64,000 nt of DNA from Kitasatospora sp. MAA19 (GCF_029894125.1 NZ_JARXYZ010000025.1:58257-122256), one strand, 5' to 3'; positions 42,836 to 52,125 are shown, counted from the stretch's first letter. The notes: generated from the sequence alone by a model not told the origin. Translations and numbers: made by a program.

Positions 42836-43741
42836 TCAGCCCAGCACGTCCGACAGCCGGACGAAGCGCCGACCCGCCGCCAGCAGCCCCGGCACCGCCG
42901 CCGCCATACCGGGGGCGGTGCCGCCGCCCGGGTGGTTCATGTGGCCGATCACGATCGATCCCGGCGGGGCCGCCGCGACCTCCTGCCGCACCTCGGAGGC
43001 GCTGAGCGTCGCCCCGCCGTCACCGTTCACGGTGAAGCCCGCGACGCGCTCCCCCAGGTCGGCGACCATTCGGGTGGCGACGTCGTCGTAGTGCGCGGTG
43101 CCAGAGCGGAAGAACCGCACCGGGTGGCCGAGCAGCCCGGCGAGCTGGTGCGCGTTGCCCACCACCTCGTCGTACACCTCGCCGACGTCGCGGGTGCCGG
43201 CGATGCCGTAGGCGGAGCGGCCGCTCACCGAGAGCGGGCGGTGGACGGTGCCGTGGTTGCCGATCTCGAAGAGCGGGTCGGCGGCGAGCCGCTCGAACAC
43301 GTCCGGGTTGGCGGCGATCCAGCGGGCGTTCAGGAAGAGCGTGGCCGGGACGGAGCGCGCCCGCAGGAAGTCGATCAGGTCGGCGTCGTAGCCGTTCCCG
43401 CCGGGGCCGCCGCAGGCGTCGAAGGTGAGCGCCGTCGCCCGTTCGCCGTCCGGCAGCGCGGTGATCACCCCGGCGACCTCCAGCCCCCACTCCTTCGGCG
43501 CCGTGCCGCCGTACCGGTCGACCAGCTCCGCCCGGGTCGGCTCCCGGCGCGCGGCCGGAGTGGCCGTCGCAGCCGGGGCAGCCGTCGCGGCCGGGGTGAC
43601 CGTCGCAGCCGTCGCGGCCGGAGTAGCCGTCGCGGAGAGCGCCGGGGACGGATCCCCCACCCCGCCTCGCGCCGACGGCCGGCACCCCGCCAGCGCGCTC
43701 CCGGCCACCGCCGCCAACAGCACCCGCCGGCTCAGTGCCAC
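42836..43741 (-). CDS. NodB-type polysaccharide deacetylase lipoprotein
   Basis: A 301-residue exported protein. The lipobox ALAGC puts the lipidated Cys at residue 19, and a spacer of ATPAATA repeats (about 37-66) precedes the NodB domain. ATALTFDACGGPGG replaces the usual TFDDG, so the second Asp is Ala, as in one NodB subfamily; IGNHGTVHRPL keeps the metal histidines. It probably deacetylates cell-wall or extracellular glycans. A palindrome lies 31 bp upstream. The start is GTG. Confidence 0.85.
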   Translation of the reverse strand: MALSRRVLLAAVAGSALAGCRPSARGGVGDPSPALSATATPAATAATVTPAATAAPAATATPAARREPTRAELVDRYGGTAPKEWGLEVAGVITALPDGERATALTFDACGGPGGNGYDADLIDFLRARSVPATLFLNARWIAANPDVFERLAADPLFEIGNHGTVHRPLSVSGRSAYGIAGTRDVGEVYDEVVGNAHQLAGLLGHPVRFFRSGTAHYDDVATRMVADLGERVAGFTVNGDGGATLSASEVRQEVAAAPPGSIVIGHMNHPGGGTAPGMAAAVPGLLAAGRRFVRLSDVLG

Positions 43742-43772
43742 ACCCGTCTCCTCCGCGACGATCCGATCCTCA

Positions 43773-43790
43773 TCATCCTCATGAGAATGA
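43773..43790. promoter_or_regulatory. 18-bp palindrome upstream of the NodB lipoprotein gene
   Basis: TCATCCTCATGAGAATGA is an imperfect palindrome (8 of 9 base pairs) in AT-rich sequence, 31 bases before the deacetylase start. The shape and the ATGAGAATGA half resemble Fur/Zur-type metal-regulator boxes. Zinc-responsive control of a metal-dependent deacetylase would make sense, but the match is loose. Confidence 0.35.
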
Positions 43791-43980
43791 ACCGACCGAT
43801 CGTCGCCACGTGCAACTCGCCGCCCCGACGCCCGCGCCCTTCACCGACCCGCCCCACGCCCGTGGGCCCCGGCGCACCCCTGATTCACCGCCACGGGTGG
43901 GGAGCGGACAGACCTGCCCGCCCCGATGCGGGCACCCCGGACAAGGCCGCCGTGACCGGGCGCGGCCCGGTCGCGATCGG

Positions 43981-46665
43981 TCAGCGCGACGGGGTCCGCA
44001 GCGCCAGTCGTTCGCGCAGAACCTGCTCCCAGCCGGCCAGCGCCCGGTCCCGCTCGGTCCAGTGCTCCTGACGCAGCACCGGCTCGGCCGGGTGCAGCCC
44101 GCGGACGGCCAGCCAGCGCTCGGCGATCTCGCCGAGCCCGGGGTGGCAGTCCGTCTCCCGCACGTACGCGATCAGGCGGTCGCCCGCCGCCAGGGCGCCC
44201 TGCCGGGTGCCGTCCACCAGCTCGTGGAACAGCAGCGCCAGCAGCACCATCCAGCGGTCCGCGCCGCCGTTCGTGTCGGCCAGCCGCCGCTCGCCCTCCG
44301 CGAGGTGCGTGCGGACCTCGGCTGCCGTGCCGTAACCGGTCCGGGCGACCCCGCGGAAGAGGTACGTCTGCGCCACCCCGACCGCCGCCCGCATCTCCTG
44401 ATTGACCTCAAGTGCCCGGTCCAGTACGGCGATCGCCTCCAGCGGGCGGATCCAGGAGAGCACCATGCCGAGGTGCCGCCAGCCGCCGTCCCGTCCGATG
44501 CCGGCCGCCGCCAGCTCGGGATCGTCCACCTCCGCCCGCAGATAGCGCTCGGCGTCCGCGAACTCCCCTTGCAGATAGCTGAACTGGCCCAACAGATCGA
44601 GCGCCTGGGCCCGGTGGAAGCCGATGGCCGAGTCGAGGTGCGCCCGCGACCAGTCCACCAGCCGTCGGCCGTCGCCGCGCAGCCACTGCACCCAGGCCAG
44701 GTCCTTCTCCGCCGTGCTGCGCAGTGGGCTCTCGACCTCCGCCGCCTGCGCGATCAGCCGTTCCGCCTCCGCGTAGCGGCCGGCCTCCTCAAGTGCCTTG
44801 CCCAGCCGGTGCCGGACGAACAGGCCGGGGTAGCCGCCGCCGGCCAGCGCCGGGTGGGCGGCGGCCCGTTCCAGCAGCTCCACCGCGATGGCGCGACTGC
44901 CCAGGTTGCGCTGGGCGATGCCCTGGCAGGCGAGGGCGAAGGCGGCCGTGGGGCCGTCCGCCGGGACCGGCCAGTCGGCGGTGTCAGCGAGCACCTGGGT
45001 GCCGAACCGCAGCCGCAAGCCGTAGGCGAGGTCGTAGAGCCAGTCCGGGACCTCGCCGGTCTCGGCGGTGAGCAGCCCGGCAGTGGTGAAGCCCTCGGCC
45101 AGCCGGGCGCGGTCGGCCGTGGTCGGGTCGGCGGCGGTCTCGGCCAGCTGCCCGCCGAGGTGGCCGACCATGCGCTCGGCCGCCCGGCGCCACTCGGCCG
45201 TGGACCAGGCGTCGTCGGTGTCCTGGTCGTGCGCGCGGACCGCCTCCCGTACGTATTCGTCGACCGAGTGCCGCAGCCAGCCGGTGCTCCGCTGCTGCAC
45301 GATCGGGCGGGCCAGGAAGCGGCGCAGCGCACTGTCCCGGGCGTCCGGGACGGCGGCGTTCAGCAGGTCGGCGTCGAAGCCGTGCACCAGCGAGGCGGCG
45401 CGCAGCAGCGCCCGCTCCTCGCGGTCCAGGTCGCGCATGATCCGAATGAACATCTCGGCGAAGGTCCCTCCGAAATCGGCCGGTTGGGGCGTTCGTCCGT
45501 CGGCGCTGAGCTGGTCGAAGTACTCGGCCGACAGCTCCAGGTACAGCGGAGCTCCGCCGGAGGCCACGATGACGGCCTCTCGGATGTCCAAAGGGATCGC
45601 GGGCTCGCCACGCCGGGTCAGCCGCAGCCTCAGGTAGGTGTCGGCGTCGATCGGCGAGAGGCCGGTCAGCTGGTGCTGGGCGCCGTGGTAGCCGGCCACT
45701 TGGAGGTCGCCCTGCCGCTGCTGCGGGAGGGTGACGGCCAGCGTGGGCCAGTAGTTGGGCCCCGAGTAGTGGATCGCCGGGTGGTGCCGGTCGCCCCAGT
45801 CGAGCCGGTTGCGCCCGGTGGCAACGAACAGCACGTTGGGCAGCAGGTAGACCAGCCTGGCCAGCCGGTCCTCGAATCCGCCGCCCAGCCGCGGGCGGCG
45901 CTCGGTCTTCTCCAGCGTGTCGAGGAAGAACACCACGTCGAGGGGGTGCCGGTGGCTGTGCTCGGCGAGGTCCCAGGAGAGCAGGGCCGGCAGGAACGGC
46001 AGTTGCTCGGCCGGGTCCTCGATCTCGGTGATCGCCTCCAGCCCCGGGCAGGTGGCGAGCAACCGGTCCCGGCGGATCCGGTCCCGTATCCTGCTGATCA
46101 GCGCGGTGACCGCCCGGCGGGCCAGGCCCGCGATCGGGATCGGCCCGAGCAGCGCGTTGAGGGTCTCGTCGATCTGCTGGGGCAGGTCGGCCACGCCGTT
46201 GAGGCGGCGCAGCGCCGAGTCACGGGAGATCACCTGGCCCAGCGGCTCGCCGGGATGGGCCCGCTGCCAGTAGACGGCGAAGGCCAGGTCGAAGGCGGGC
46301 CAGTTGCGTTCGCGTTGGCCGACGGCCGCGCGCAGCGCGATGACCAGGTTCTCCAGCTCGGCGAAGGCCGGGTCCTCGAAGTCGATCCGGCAGCCGATCC
46401 TGCGCTCGGCGGGCTGGTCGTACTCGCCGTTCCGCAACCGCTGTTCGAGGTGCTTGGACAGCCGGGTCTTGCCGATGCCGCCGAGCCCGTGGAAGACCAG
46501 CAGGTTGCGCCGCTGGGCCGGGGCGGTGGCGGTGGGTGCCGCGTGCTGCCGCAGGTCGGCGACGGCCTGGTCGAAGGCCCTGATGAGCGGCCTGCGGTCG
46601 ACGAAGACGTCCGCGACCTCGATCGCCGAGCGCCGTCGGCCGTCGAACAGCCGGTCCAGCTCCAT
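43981..46665 (-). CDS. STAND-type NTPase with C-terminal TPR-like repeats
   Basis: An 894-residue protein. After a lead of about 50 residues, Walker A is FHGLGGIGKTRLS (G60 to T67) and Walker B is DVVFFLDTLEK (about 243-253). A winged-helix-like region follows (DLDREERALLRAASLV), and from about 560 helical tetratricopeptide-like repeats (ALACQGIAQRNLGSRAIAVE, LGQFSYLQGEFADAERYLRA) run to the end. This is the plan of signal-sensing STAND ATPases, which oligomerise on ligand binding. No effector domain is apparent. Candidate roles are regulation or defence. ATG 46665 is chosen because the extended frame above it is unconserved. Confidence 0.83.
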   Translation of the reverse strand: MELDRLFDGRRRSAIEVADVFVDRRPLIRAFDQAVADLRQHAAPTATAPAQRRNLLVFHGLGGIGKTRLSKHLEQRLRNGEYDQPAERRIGCRIDFEDPAFAELENLVIALRAAVGQRERNWPAFDLAFAVYWQRAHPGEPLGQVISRDSALRRLNGVADLPQQIDETLNALLGPIPIAGLARRAVTALISRIRDRIRRDRLLATCPGLEAITEIEDPAEQLPFLPALLSWDLAEHSHRHPLDVVFFLDTLEKTERRPRLGGGFEDRLARLVYLLPNVLFVATGRNRLDWGDRHHPAIHYSGPNYWPTLAVTLPQQRQGDLQVAGYHGAQHQLTGLSPIDADTYLRLRLTRRGEPAIPLDIREAVIVASGGAPLYLELSAEYFDQLSADGRTPQPADFGGTFAEMFIRIMRDLDREERALLRAASLVHGFDADLLNAAVPDARDSALRRFLARPIVQQRSTGWLRHSVDEYVREAVRAHDQDTDDAWSTAEWRRAAERMVGHLGGQLAETAADPTTADRARLAEGFTTAGLLTAETGEVPDWLYDLAYGLRLRFGTQVLADTADWPVPADGPTAAFALACQGIAQRNLGSRAIAVELLERAAAHPALAGGGYPGLFVRHRLGKALEEAGRYAEAERLIAQAAEVESPLRSTAEKDLAWVQWLRGDGRRLVDWSRAHLDSAIGFHRAQALDLLGQFSYLQGEFADAERYLRAEVDDPELAAAGIGRDGGWRHLGMVLSWIRPLEAIAVLDRALEVNQEMRAAVGVAQTYLFRGVARTGYGTAAEVRTHLAEGERRLADTNGGADRWMVLLALLFHELVDGTRQGALAAGDRLIAYVRETDCHPGLGEIAERWLAVRGLHPAEPVLRQEHWTERDRALAGWEQVLRERLALRTPSR

Positions 46666-46803
46666 GCGGGATACCCCCTTGTCGGGGGCTGTCCTTCCCG
46701 GCCTTCGTACCGTCAAACTCGCCTTGGGGCGCGTGGAATTCCTGTGCTGCGAGGCTGCGGGCACCGGGTGCTCCGGCGAACCTGCTCCGGACCCGTCCCC
46801 GGT

Positions 46804-47103
46804 GGGACGGTCCGCTTCCTCACCGACGAGGGCCGGCTGCGCCAGGAGTCCCTGCCCACCGACGGCTCCGGCACGGTGGCGTGGCGGACGACGGCCTCGC
46901 TCGCCGCCCACGTCCGGGCCGAGGTCCGCCACCCGACGGCGGACGGGACGCCCGGCCGGGGCAGCACGATGGGCCCGGACCTCCTCTGGGGCCCGATGGC
47001 GGCCCGCACCAACCCGATCGTGCTCCGCGCCGAGGACGCCGAGGACCACTGCCAGGTGGTCCGGACCAGGAGGGGGACGACTCGGGGCACCGGCGTGGAC
47101 TAG
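46804..47103 (+). pseudogene. C-terminal remnant of a CehA/McbA-type metallohydrolase
   Basis: About 99 codons without a start. TVRFLTDEGRLRQESLPTDG, SLAAHVRAEVRHP and MGPDLLWGPMAARTNPIVL match the ending of PHP-domain CehA/McbA-like hydrolases. The catalytic N-terminal region is absent and no ribosome site is present, so it is a truncated relic lying against the STAND gene. The last 20 codons or so are unrelated. Confidence 0.55.
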
Positions 47104-47238
47104 GTTGATCCCCGAATGCATCAGTCGTAGGAACGAGGCGGTCGGCTGTCCGCATCCGGGTCCGACCGGCCCTTCCGCACTCCGCCCGCCTCGCCCCGGC
47201 TACCCGTCCGTCCCCGGCCCGCGAAGGGATCAGCAGCT

Positions 47239-47733
47239 GTGAACCGTACGACCGTAGGTGGGCCGGAGCTCGGGGGCGGCCGGGGTGCCGGCGGCGTCCT
47301 CGTCCTCGTCGACCCGTCCGGGGCCGACCAGAGCCCGGTCGCGGCCCTGCTCGCGGAGGAACTGCACCCGAGCGTCCACCTGCGCGCGCACGACTTCCTG
47401 CGGGTCATCCGGCGCGGCCAGCTGCCGCCCCACCTCCCCGAGGCCGAGCGGCAGAACACCACCGCCCTCGCCGCCGCCGCACAGGCCGCCTTCGCCTACG
47501 CCACCCGCGGCTACCAGGTCATCGTCGAGTGCCCGGCCGCCCCGTCCACCCTGGACACCTTCCGCCGCGAGAGCCGCACCACCGGCACCGCCCTGCACTA
47601 CGTCGTCCTCCACCCGGCCCCGGACACCGCCGCCGGCCCCCACACCCTGGACACCAGCGCTCTCACCCCCGAGACCACCGCCAAGTCCATCCTCACCGCC
47701 CTCACCCACCGCACCCACCTCCTCGGCTGGTAG
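47239..47733 (+). CDS. AAA/shikimate-kinase-like protein with a degenerate P-loop
   Basis: A 164-residue protein with the layout of a small P-loop kinase: a first strand GVLVLVDPSGADQSPVAALL, HLRAHDFLRVIRRGQLPP, AFAYATRGYQVIVECPAAPS and LHYVVLHPAPD. At the nucleotide loop the expected GxxxxGK[ST] reads DPSGADQSP, with no lysine, so ATP binding is doubtful. It may be a pseudoenzyme or a diverged sugar/antibiotic kinase. The GTG start has only a poor ribosome site. Confidence 0.65.
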   Translation: MNRTTVGGPELGGGRGAGGVLVLVDPSGADQSPVAALLAEELHPSVHLRAHDFLRVIRRGQLPPHLPEAERQNTTALAAAAQAAFAYATRGYQVIVECPAAPSTLDTFRRESRTTGTALHYVVLHPAPDTAAGPHTLDTSALTPETTAKSILTALTHRTHLLGW

Positions 47734-47777
47734 CCCCGCCCGCCCCCGAGGCGGGCTGCGCCCGGGCCACGCCTGGG

Positions 47778-48287
47778 CTACGCCCCCACCGTGCCGTCGA
47801 TGGCCTCGCGGAGGAAGTCGGCGTGGCCGTTGTGGCGGGCGTACTCGTGGATCAGGTGGAGCATCACCAGGCGCAGCGAGACCTCCGCCTGCCAGCGCGG
47901 CTGGTAGCCGGTGACGTCGAGGGAGGCGGCGGCGCGCTCGATCCGGCGGGAGTGCCCGACCTCGGCCTGCCAGGCGGCGAAGGCCTCGGCGCGGGTGGCG
48001 CCGGTGGCGTCGTAGGCCGCCTGGTAGTCGCCGTCCTCGGACCAGACCAGCGGGACGTCCTCGCCGTCGATGACGCGCCGGAACCAGGTGCGCTCCACCT
48101 CCGCCATGTGCCGGACCAGGCCGAGCAGGGTCAGCGTGGACGGCGGGCTGGAGCGCTGCCGCAGCTGCTCCTCGGTGAGGCCCTCGCACTTCATCGCGAG
48201 CGTCGCCCGGTGGAAGTCCAGGAAGGCGCGCAGCATCTCGCGCTCGCCGCCGGTCAGCGGCGGGGCGGGGCGTTCGTCGGTGTTCAC
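47778..48287 (-). CDS. DinB family protein (DUF664)
   Basis: A 169-residue four-helix protein. FLDFHRATLAMKCEGLTEEQ is the first helix and TLLGLVRHMAEVERTWFRRV supplies the first metal histidine, with the others in VMLHLIHEYARHNGHADFLR. DinB-fold proteins are metal-dependent thiol transferases or of unknown role. The GTG start has AGGAGAAA upstream. It is close in fold, but not in sequence, to the DinB-like gene at 9772. Confidence 0.85.
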   Translation of the reverse strand: MNTDERPAPPLTGGEREMLRAFLDFHRATLAMKCEGLTEEQLRQRSSPPSTLTLLGLVRHMAEVERTWFRRVIDGEDVPLVWSEDGDYQAAYDATGATRAEAFAAWQAEVGHSRRIERAAASLDVTGYQPRWQAEVSLRLVMLHLIHEYARHNGHADFLREAIDGTVGA

Positions 48288-48516
48288 GGGATCGTTTCTC
48301 CTCTGGCTGTGGAATCCTCGCGGACTGTAACGAACGGATCGCCCTGCCTGACAGCGCATTTCGCTCCCGGCGGCGAGGCGGCGCGGACCCCCTCCGCCAC
48401 CCAGTAGCATCCACCCCAAGACCGTCACTCGCCGTGTTCGGACGCATACCGGTTTGGGTACGTACCTCGGCGCGCCCGAGGGCCGGGCGACCACAGACCA
48501 GGAGACCCAGCGACCC

Positions 48517-49329
48517 ATGGACCAGAACCGCATCCCCCCGACCGTCCGCCGGACCTACGGCGCCGGCGATCTGTCCCAAGCCGCCAGCTTCGCAGGCGGG
48601 TTCATCAACTTCGGCTACTGGCAGGGCATGGACCTCACCGCCCCCACCGCAGAGGACCGGGTGCACAGTCAGGAGCAGCTCTACCGCCGGGTCCTGCGGG
48701 CGTTCCCGGAGCCACACCCACACCTGCGCCTGGCCGAGGTCGGCTGCGGACGCGGACTCGGCGCCGCCCTCGCGCTGCGCGAGTTCCGGTTCGCCGCCGT
48801 CACCGGGGTCGACATCCACCCCGACCAGATCGAACGCGCCCGCGCCGTCAACGCCAAGGCCCTGGCCACCTACCCCGATCGGCTCGCCTACACCCTCGGC
48901 TCCGCTGACGATCTCCCCTTCGCCGACGCCTCCTTGGACGGCGTCTACTCCGTCGAGGCCGCCCAGCACTTCCGCGGCCTCACCGGCTTCGCCCGCGAGG
49001 CCGCCCGCGTGCTACGCCCAGGCGGCCGACTCGTCGTCACCACCTTCTTCGCCACCGACGGCCCCGACATCGCCGAACGCCTCAGCATCCTCCTCGCCAG
49101 CTTCGCCGACGGCCTCGACGTCCCCCACCCGCTCACCACCTTCACCCGCGACCTCACCGCCGCCGGCTTCACCGCCGTCACCACCGAGACCATCGGCCCC
49201 GACGTCTGGCCCGGCCTCGACCGCTACCTCGCCGAGACCGTCCCACCCGGCCACTGGACCCGCAACTTCCTCCCCGCCTGGCACAACGGCCTCCTCGACT
49301 ACCACGTCATCACCGCCCACCGCCCCTGA
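48517..49329 (+). CDS. Class I SAM-dependent methyltransferase
   Basis: A 270-residue enzyme. INFGYWQGMDLTAPTAEDRV (about 30-49) is typical of small-molecule methyltransferases of actinomycete secondary metabolism, AEVGCGRGLGAALAL is the SAM-binding motif I, and VARVLRPGGRLVVTTFF-like sequence (EAARVLRPGGRLVVTTFF) is the later core strand. The acceptor is unknown. AGGAGA precedes the ATG. Confidence 0.85.
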   Translation: MDQNRIPPTVRRTYGAGDLSQAASFAGGFINFGYWQGMDLTAPTAEDRVHSQEQLYRRVLRAFPEPHPHLRLAEVGCGRGLGAALALREFRFAAVTGVDIHPDQIERARAVNAKALATYPDRLAYTLGSADDLPFADASLDGVYSVEAAQHFRGLTGFAREAARVLRPGGRLVVTTFFATDGPDIAERLSILLASFADGLDVPHPLTTFTRDLTAAGFTAVTTETIGPDVWPGLDRYLAETVPPGHWTRNFLPAWHNGLLDYHVITAHRP

Positions 49330-49476
49330 CCCGCCACCCCCATCAGCGTGCCGACCTGCCTGCCGCCCCGGCAGGACGGCACGCTCCGGGTCCCGCACCG
49401 TGGCGGTCACCCTGCCCCGACGGCACCCAGCCCCGGGGCCCGGGTCCGCCGCGCAGGCGGGGTTCGGAGCCCGACG

Positions 49477-50436
49477 TTACGTCCAGGCCCACCGGATGCC
49501 CGCGGCCCCCGGCCCCAGGGCGGCGGCGACCACGTGCGCGAGGTGGTGGCTGTCCAGAGTCAGGTCGGCCGTGCCGTCGGCCGGCCCGTCCGAGTCGCGG
49601 GCCGTGAACCACTGGCACTGCACCGGGAGTTCGGCCGGGTCGAAGCGCACCCGCAGGACGTAGTGGTCGGCGGGGAAGCGGAAGGCGGCGCGGTACCGGC
49701 AACACTCGGCGTCGCTGTGGGGGCGCACCTCGAAGGAGAACACCTGGGTCTCGGAGCAGTGCAGCGAGCGGTCGAAGAGCAGCTCCGCGAGCACCACCCG
49801 GGCCTCCGGGTCGCGGCGCACCCGGCCCAGCCGGCAGCTGTCCCCGGCCAGGATCTCGACGGCGTCCTGGTCCACGCCCTCGTCGCAGTCGTAGATCACC
49901 AGGGCCCGGTCGACCCCGTCCTGGCGGGCCCGGATCGCCAGCATCGAGCTGAGCGCCGCCAGTTCGTGGTGCGGCCCGACCGTCACCGTCGCGTACTCGG
50001 TGACCACCTGGAGCTTTCCGGCGGCCGGGCTGTCCAGTGCCGCGAGCAGCCCGTCCAGGTCGCCGGGGGTGCGCACGATCTGGGGGTACGGGCGGGGCGG
50101 ACGGGGGGCGCGGGCCGCCGCACCACGCGGTCGCGGCGGCCCGAGCAGGACGGTGAGCGAGCGCGGCGGCAGCCCGAGGATCTCCTCCAACGCGGCCACC
50201 ACCCGTAACGACTCCGGGCGCTCCGGCCGGCGCAGCCCGCGTTGCCAGTAGCTCAGGGTGGTGACGGCGATCCGCAGGCCGCTCTCGGCCAGCCGGCTGC
50301 GCAGCCGTTCCAGCGGCAGGCCGCGGGCCTCGATCGCGGTGCGCAGCGCGACGTCGAAGGGCCCGTTCCGCAGCGCGGCCAGTACGGCACCGTCCTCGGG
50401 CACGGCACCGGACGGCGGCTTCTGACGACTGGCCAT
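49477..50436 (-). CDS. XRE-type helix-turn-helix regulator
   Basis: A 319-residue protein. Residues about 25-95 form an XRE-like DNA-binding domain (ALRTAIEARGLPLERLRSRL, TTLSYWQRGLRRPERPESLR, ALEEILGLPPRSL). A linker rich in Pro/Arg and a C-terminal domain of about 200 residues (VVTEYATVTVGPHHELAALS, ALVIYDCDEGVDQDAVEILA) follow; the latter may sense a ligand. It is divergent from the condensation-domain gene, with about 190 bp between, which suggests it controls that gene. Confidence 0.78.
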   Translation of the reverse strand: MASRQKPPSGAVPEDGAVLAALRNGPFDVALRTAIEARGLPLERLRSRLAESGLRIAVTTLSYWQRGLRRPERPESLRVVAALEEILGLPPRSLTVLLGPPRPRGAAARAPRPPRPYPQIVRTPGDLDGLLAALDSPAAGKLQVVTEYATVTVGPHHELAALSSMLAIRARQDGVDRALVIYDCDEGVDQDAVEILAGDSCRLGRVRRDPEARVVLAELLFDRSLHCSETQVFSFEVRPHSDAECCRYRAAFRFPADHYVLRVRFDPAELPVQCQWFTARDSDGPADGTADLTLDSHHLAHVVAAALGPGAAGIRWAWT

Positions 50437-50629
50437 CGGGACTCCCGGGGCTACTGGCCCGCCGTCCGGGCGCGCCCTCGACCTCGACTCCCCCGCCCGG
50501 CCACGGCCACGGGCCCTGGTCAACCCTCGACGCCCGGCGGGCGGTGCGCCACACTCTCCCCAGCAGCATCCGCGCTCCCAACGCACCGGCACGACGTCAC
50601 GATCCACCGCCACATCGGAGAGCCACACG

Positions 50630-51973
50630 GTGACCACTCGTCAACTGCTGGAGATCGCCTTCTCGTCCGGCCGGTCCGGCGCCGGACCCGCCACCTGGGG
50701 CCAACAGGCCATCCGGGACGCCGTGAGCCGGCTGGCCCCGGCCGACGTGCCGCGGTACAACATCGCCACCGCGGCTCCGCTCGCCCCCGGGCTGCCGCTG
50801 CCCGTCCTGCTCGACGGCCTGGCGCGGCTGCTGCACCTGCACGACTCCCTGCACACCCGACTGGTGCCGGGCGAGGACGGTCGGCTGCTCCAAGTGCTGG
50901 ACGCGGAGGGCAGGTTGGGCATCGAGGTCCGCCACTGCGCGGAGGGGTGCGACCCGGCGCAGGCGGGCGGCCGGCTGCACGACGAACTCGCGGCGCAGCC
51001 GTTCGACACCGCCGCGCAGTGGCCGATCCGGGTCGGTGTGGTGGAGGCGGGCGGGTTGGCCCGGTACGTGAGCCTGGTGCTCTCGCACACCGCGGTCGAC
51101 GGCACGGGGATGAACCGCCTGGTGGCGGACCTGACCGCGCTCTGCCTGGGCACCTCGCCGGACGAGCTGGCCAAGCTGCGCGAGCCTGGCCAACAGCCCC
51201 TGGAGGAGGCGGAGTTCCAGGTGTCGGAGCGCGGGCAGCGGCGGGACGCGGGCGCCCGCAAGCAGTTCCTGCGCAAGCTCCGGTCGGCCCCGGCCCGACT
51301 GTTTCCGCAGCCGTCCGGGCCTGCCGACGCGTTCCCGAACGCCGTGCTGCGCTCGCCGGCGCTGCCCGGCGCGGTGGAACGCGTGGCGGCCGCCCACCGG
51401 GTGAGCTCCTCCTCGGTGCTGCTGGCGGCGACGGCCACGATGACGGCCCGACTGTCGGGTTCGGCGGAGGCGGTGCTGAGCGTCGTGGTCAGCAACCGCT
51501 TCCGGCCCGAGCTGACCAACGCGGTGAGCGTGGTCGCGGGCGACGGCCTGTTCCATCTCCCGGACGCCACCGCCGAGTTCGGCGACGTCGTGCGGCGCAC
51601 ACACGCTGCCGCGATCGGCACCTACCGCCACGCCTACTACGACAGGCTCCGGTTGGACGCCGAGATCGGGCGGCTCGCCGCCGACGGCGTCCCGCTCGCC
51701 GACCGGTCCTGCGTCTTCAACGACACCCGCGAGCTGGTTCTGGCCGCTCCCGGCACCGACACCGGCGGCGACCGGACCACCCTGACCTGGCCGGTGGAGT
51801 TCGAACCGCGCCCCGGCCTGACGTACGCCCTGGACGCGCTGCAGTTCCCGGACGCGCTCAGCCTGACCATGACGGCCGACCCGGCCGTGCTCCCGCGCCC
51901 GGCGATGGAGCGCTTCCTGTACGGGATCGAGGAGTTGATCCTCACCGAGGCCCGCGCCGCCGAAGCGGGCTGA
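50630..51973 (+). CDS. Stand-alone condensation-domain (NRPS-like) acyltransferase
   Basis: A 447-residue single condensation-fold protein. The active-site motif reads LSHTAVDGTGM, that is HHxxxDG with the first His replaced by Ser while the catalytic His and Asp-Gly are kept. VSVVAGDGLFHLPDATAEFG and the latch-like EFEPRPGLTYALDALQFPDA follow. Free-standing members form amide or ester bonds or transfer acyl groups. No adenylation or carrier domain is adjacent, so its substrates must come from elsewhere. The GTG start follows GGAGAG. Confidence 0.8.
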   Translation: MTTRQLLEIAFSSGRSGAGPATWGQQAIRDAVSRLAPADVPRYNIATAAPLAPGLPLPVLLDGLARLLHLHDSLHTRLVPGEDGRLLQVLDAEGRLGIEVRHCAEGCDPAQAGGRLHDELAAQPFDTAAQWPIRVGVVEAGGLARYVSLVLSHTAVDGTGMNRLVADLTALCLGTSPDELAKLREPGQQPLEEAEFQVSERGQRRDAGARKQFLRKLRSAPARLFPQPSGPADAFPNAVLRSPALPGAVERVAAAHRVSSSSVLLAATATMTARLSGSAEAVLSVVVSNRFRPELTNAVSVVAGDGLFHLPDATAEFGDVVRRTHAAAIGTYRHAYYDRLRLDAEIGRLAADGVPLADRSCVFNDTRELVLAAPGTDTGGDRTTLTWPVEFEPRPGLTYALDALQFPDALSLTMTADPAVLPRPAMERFLYGIEELILTEARAAEAG

Positions 51974-52113
51974 CCCCGGTACCCGACACCGGCCGGACCG
52001 CGTCGCCATGGCCCCGACGACGCGGTTCCGGGCCGCCGCGGAGACGGCACGCCGCCGGCTCCTCCGCGCGGCGGGCGAGCGCCGGCCCCCGCATGCCGGC
52101 CGACCCCCGCCGC

Positions 52114-52119
52114 TACGCT
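52114..52119 (+). promoter_or_regulatory. Leaderless-type -10 TACGCT
   Basis: TACGCT lies six bases before the ATG of the epimerase gene with no ribosome site between them. Confidence 0.45.
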
Positions 52120-52125
52120 GGCCCC

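Noticed and set aside
43735..46700. Long plus-strand frame opposite the STAND NTPase
   Set aside because: Antisense shadow. Only its last 100 codons (46804-47103) show real family similarity, and these are reported as a relic.
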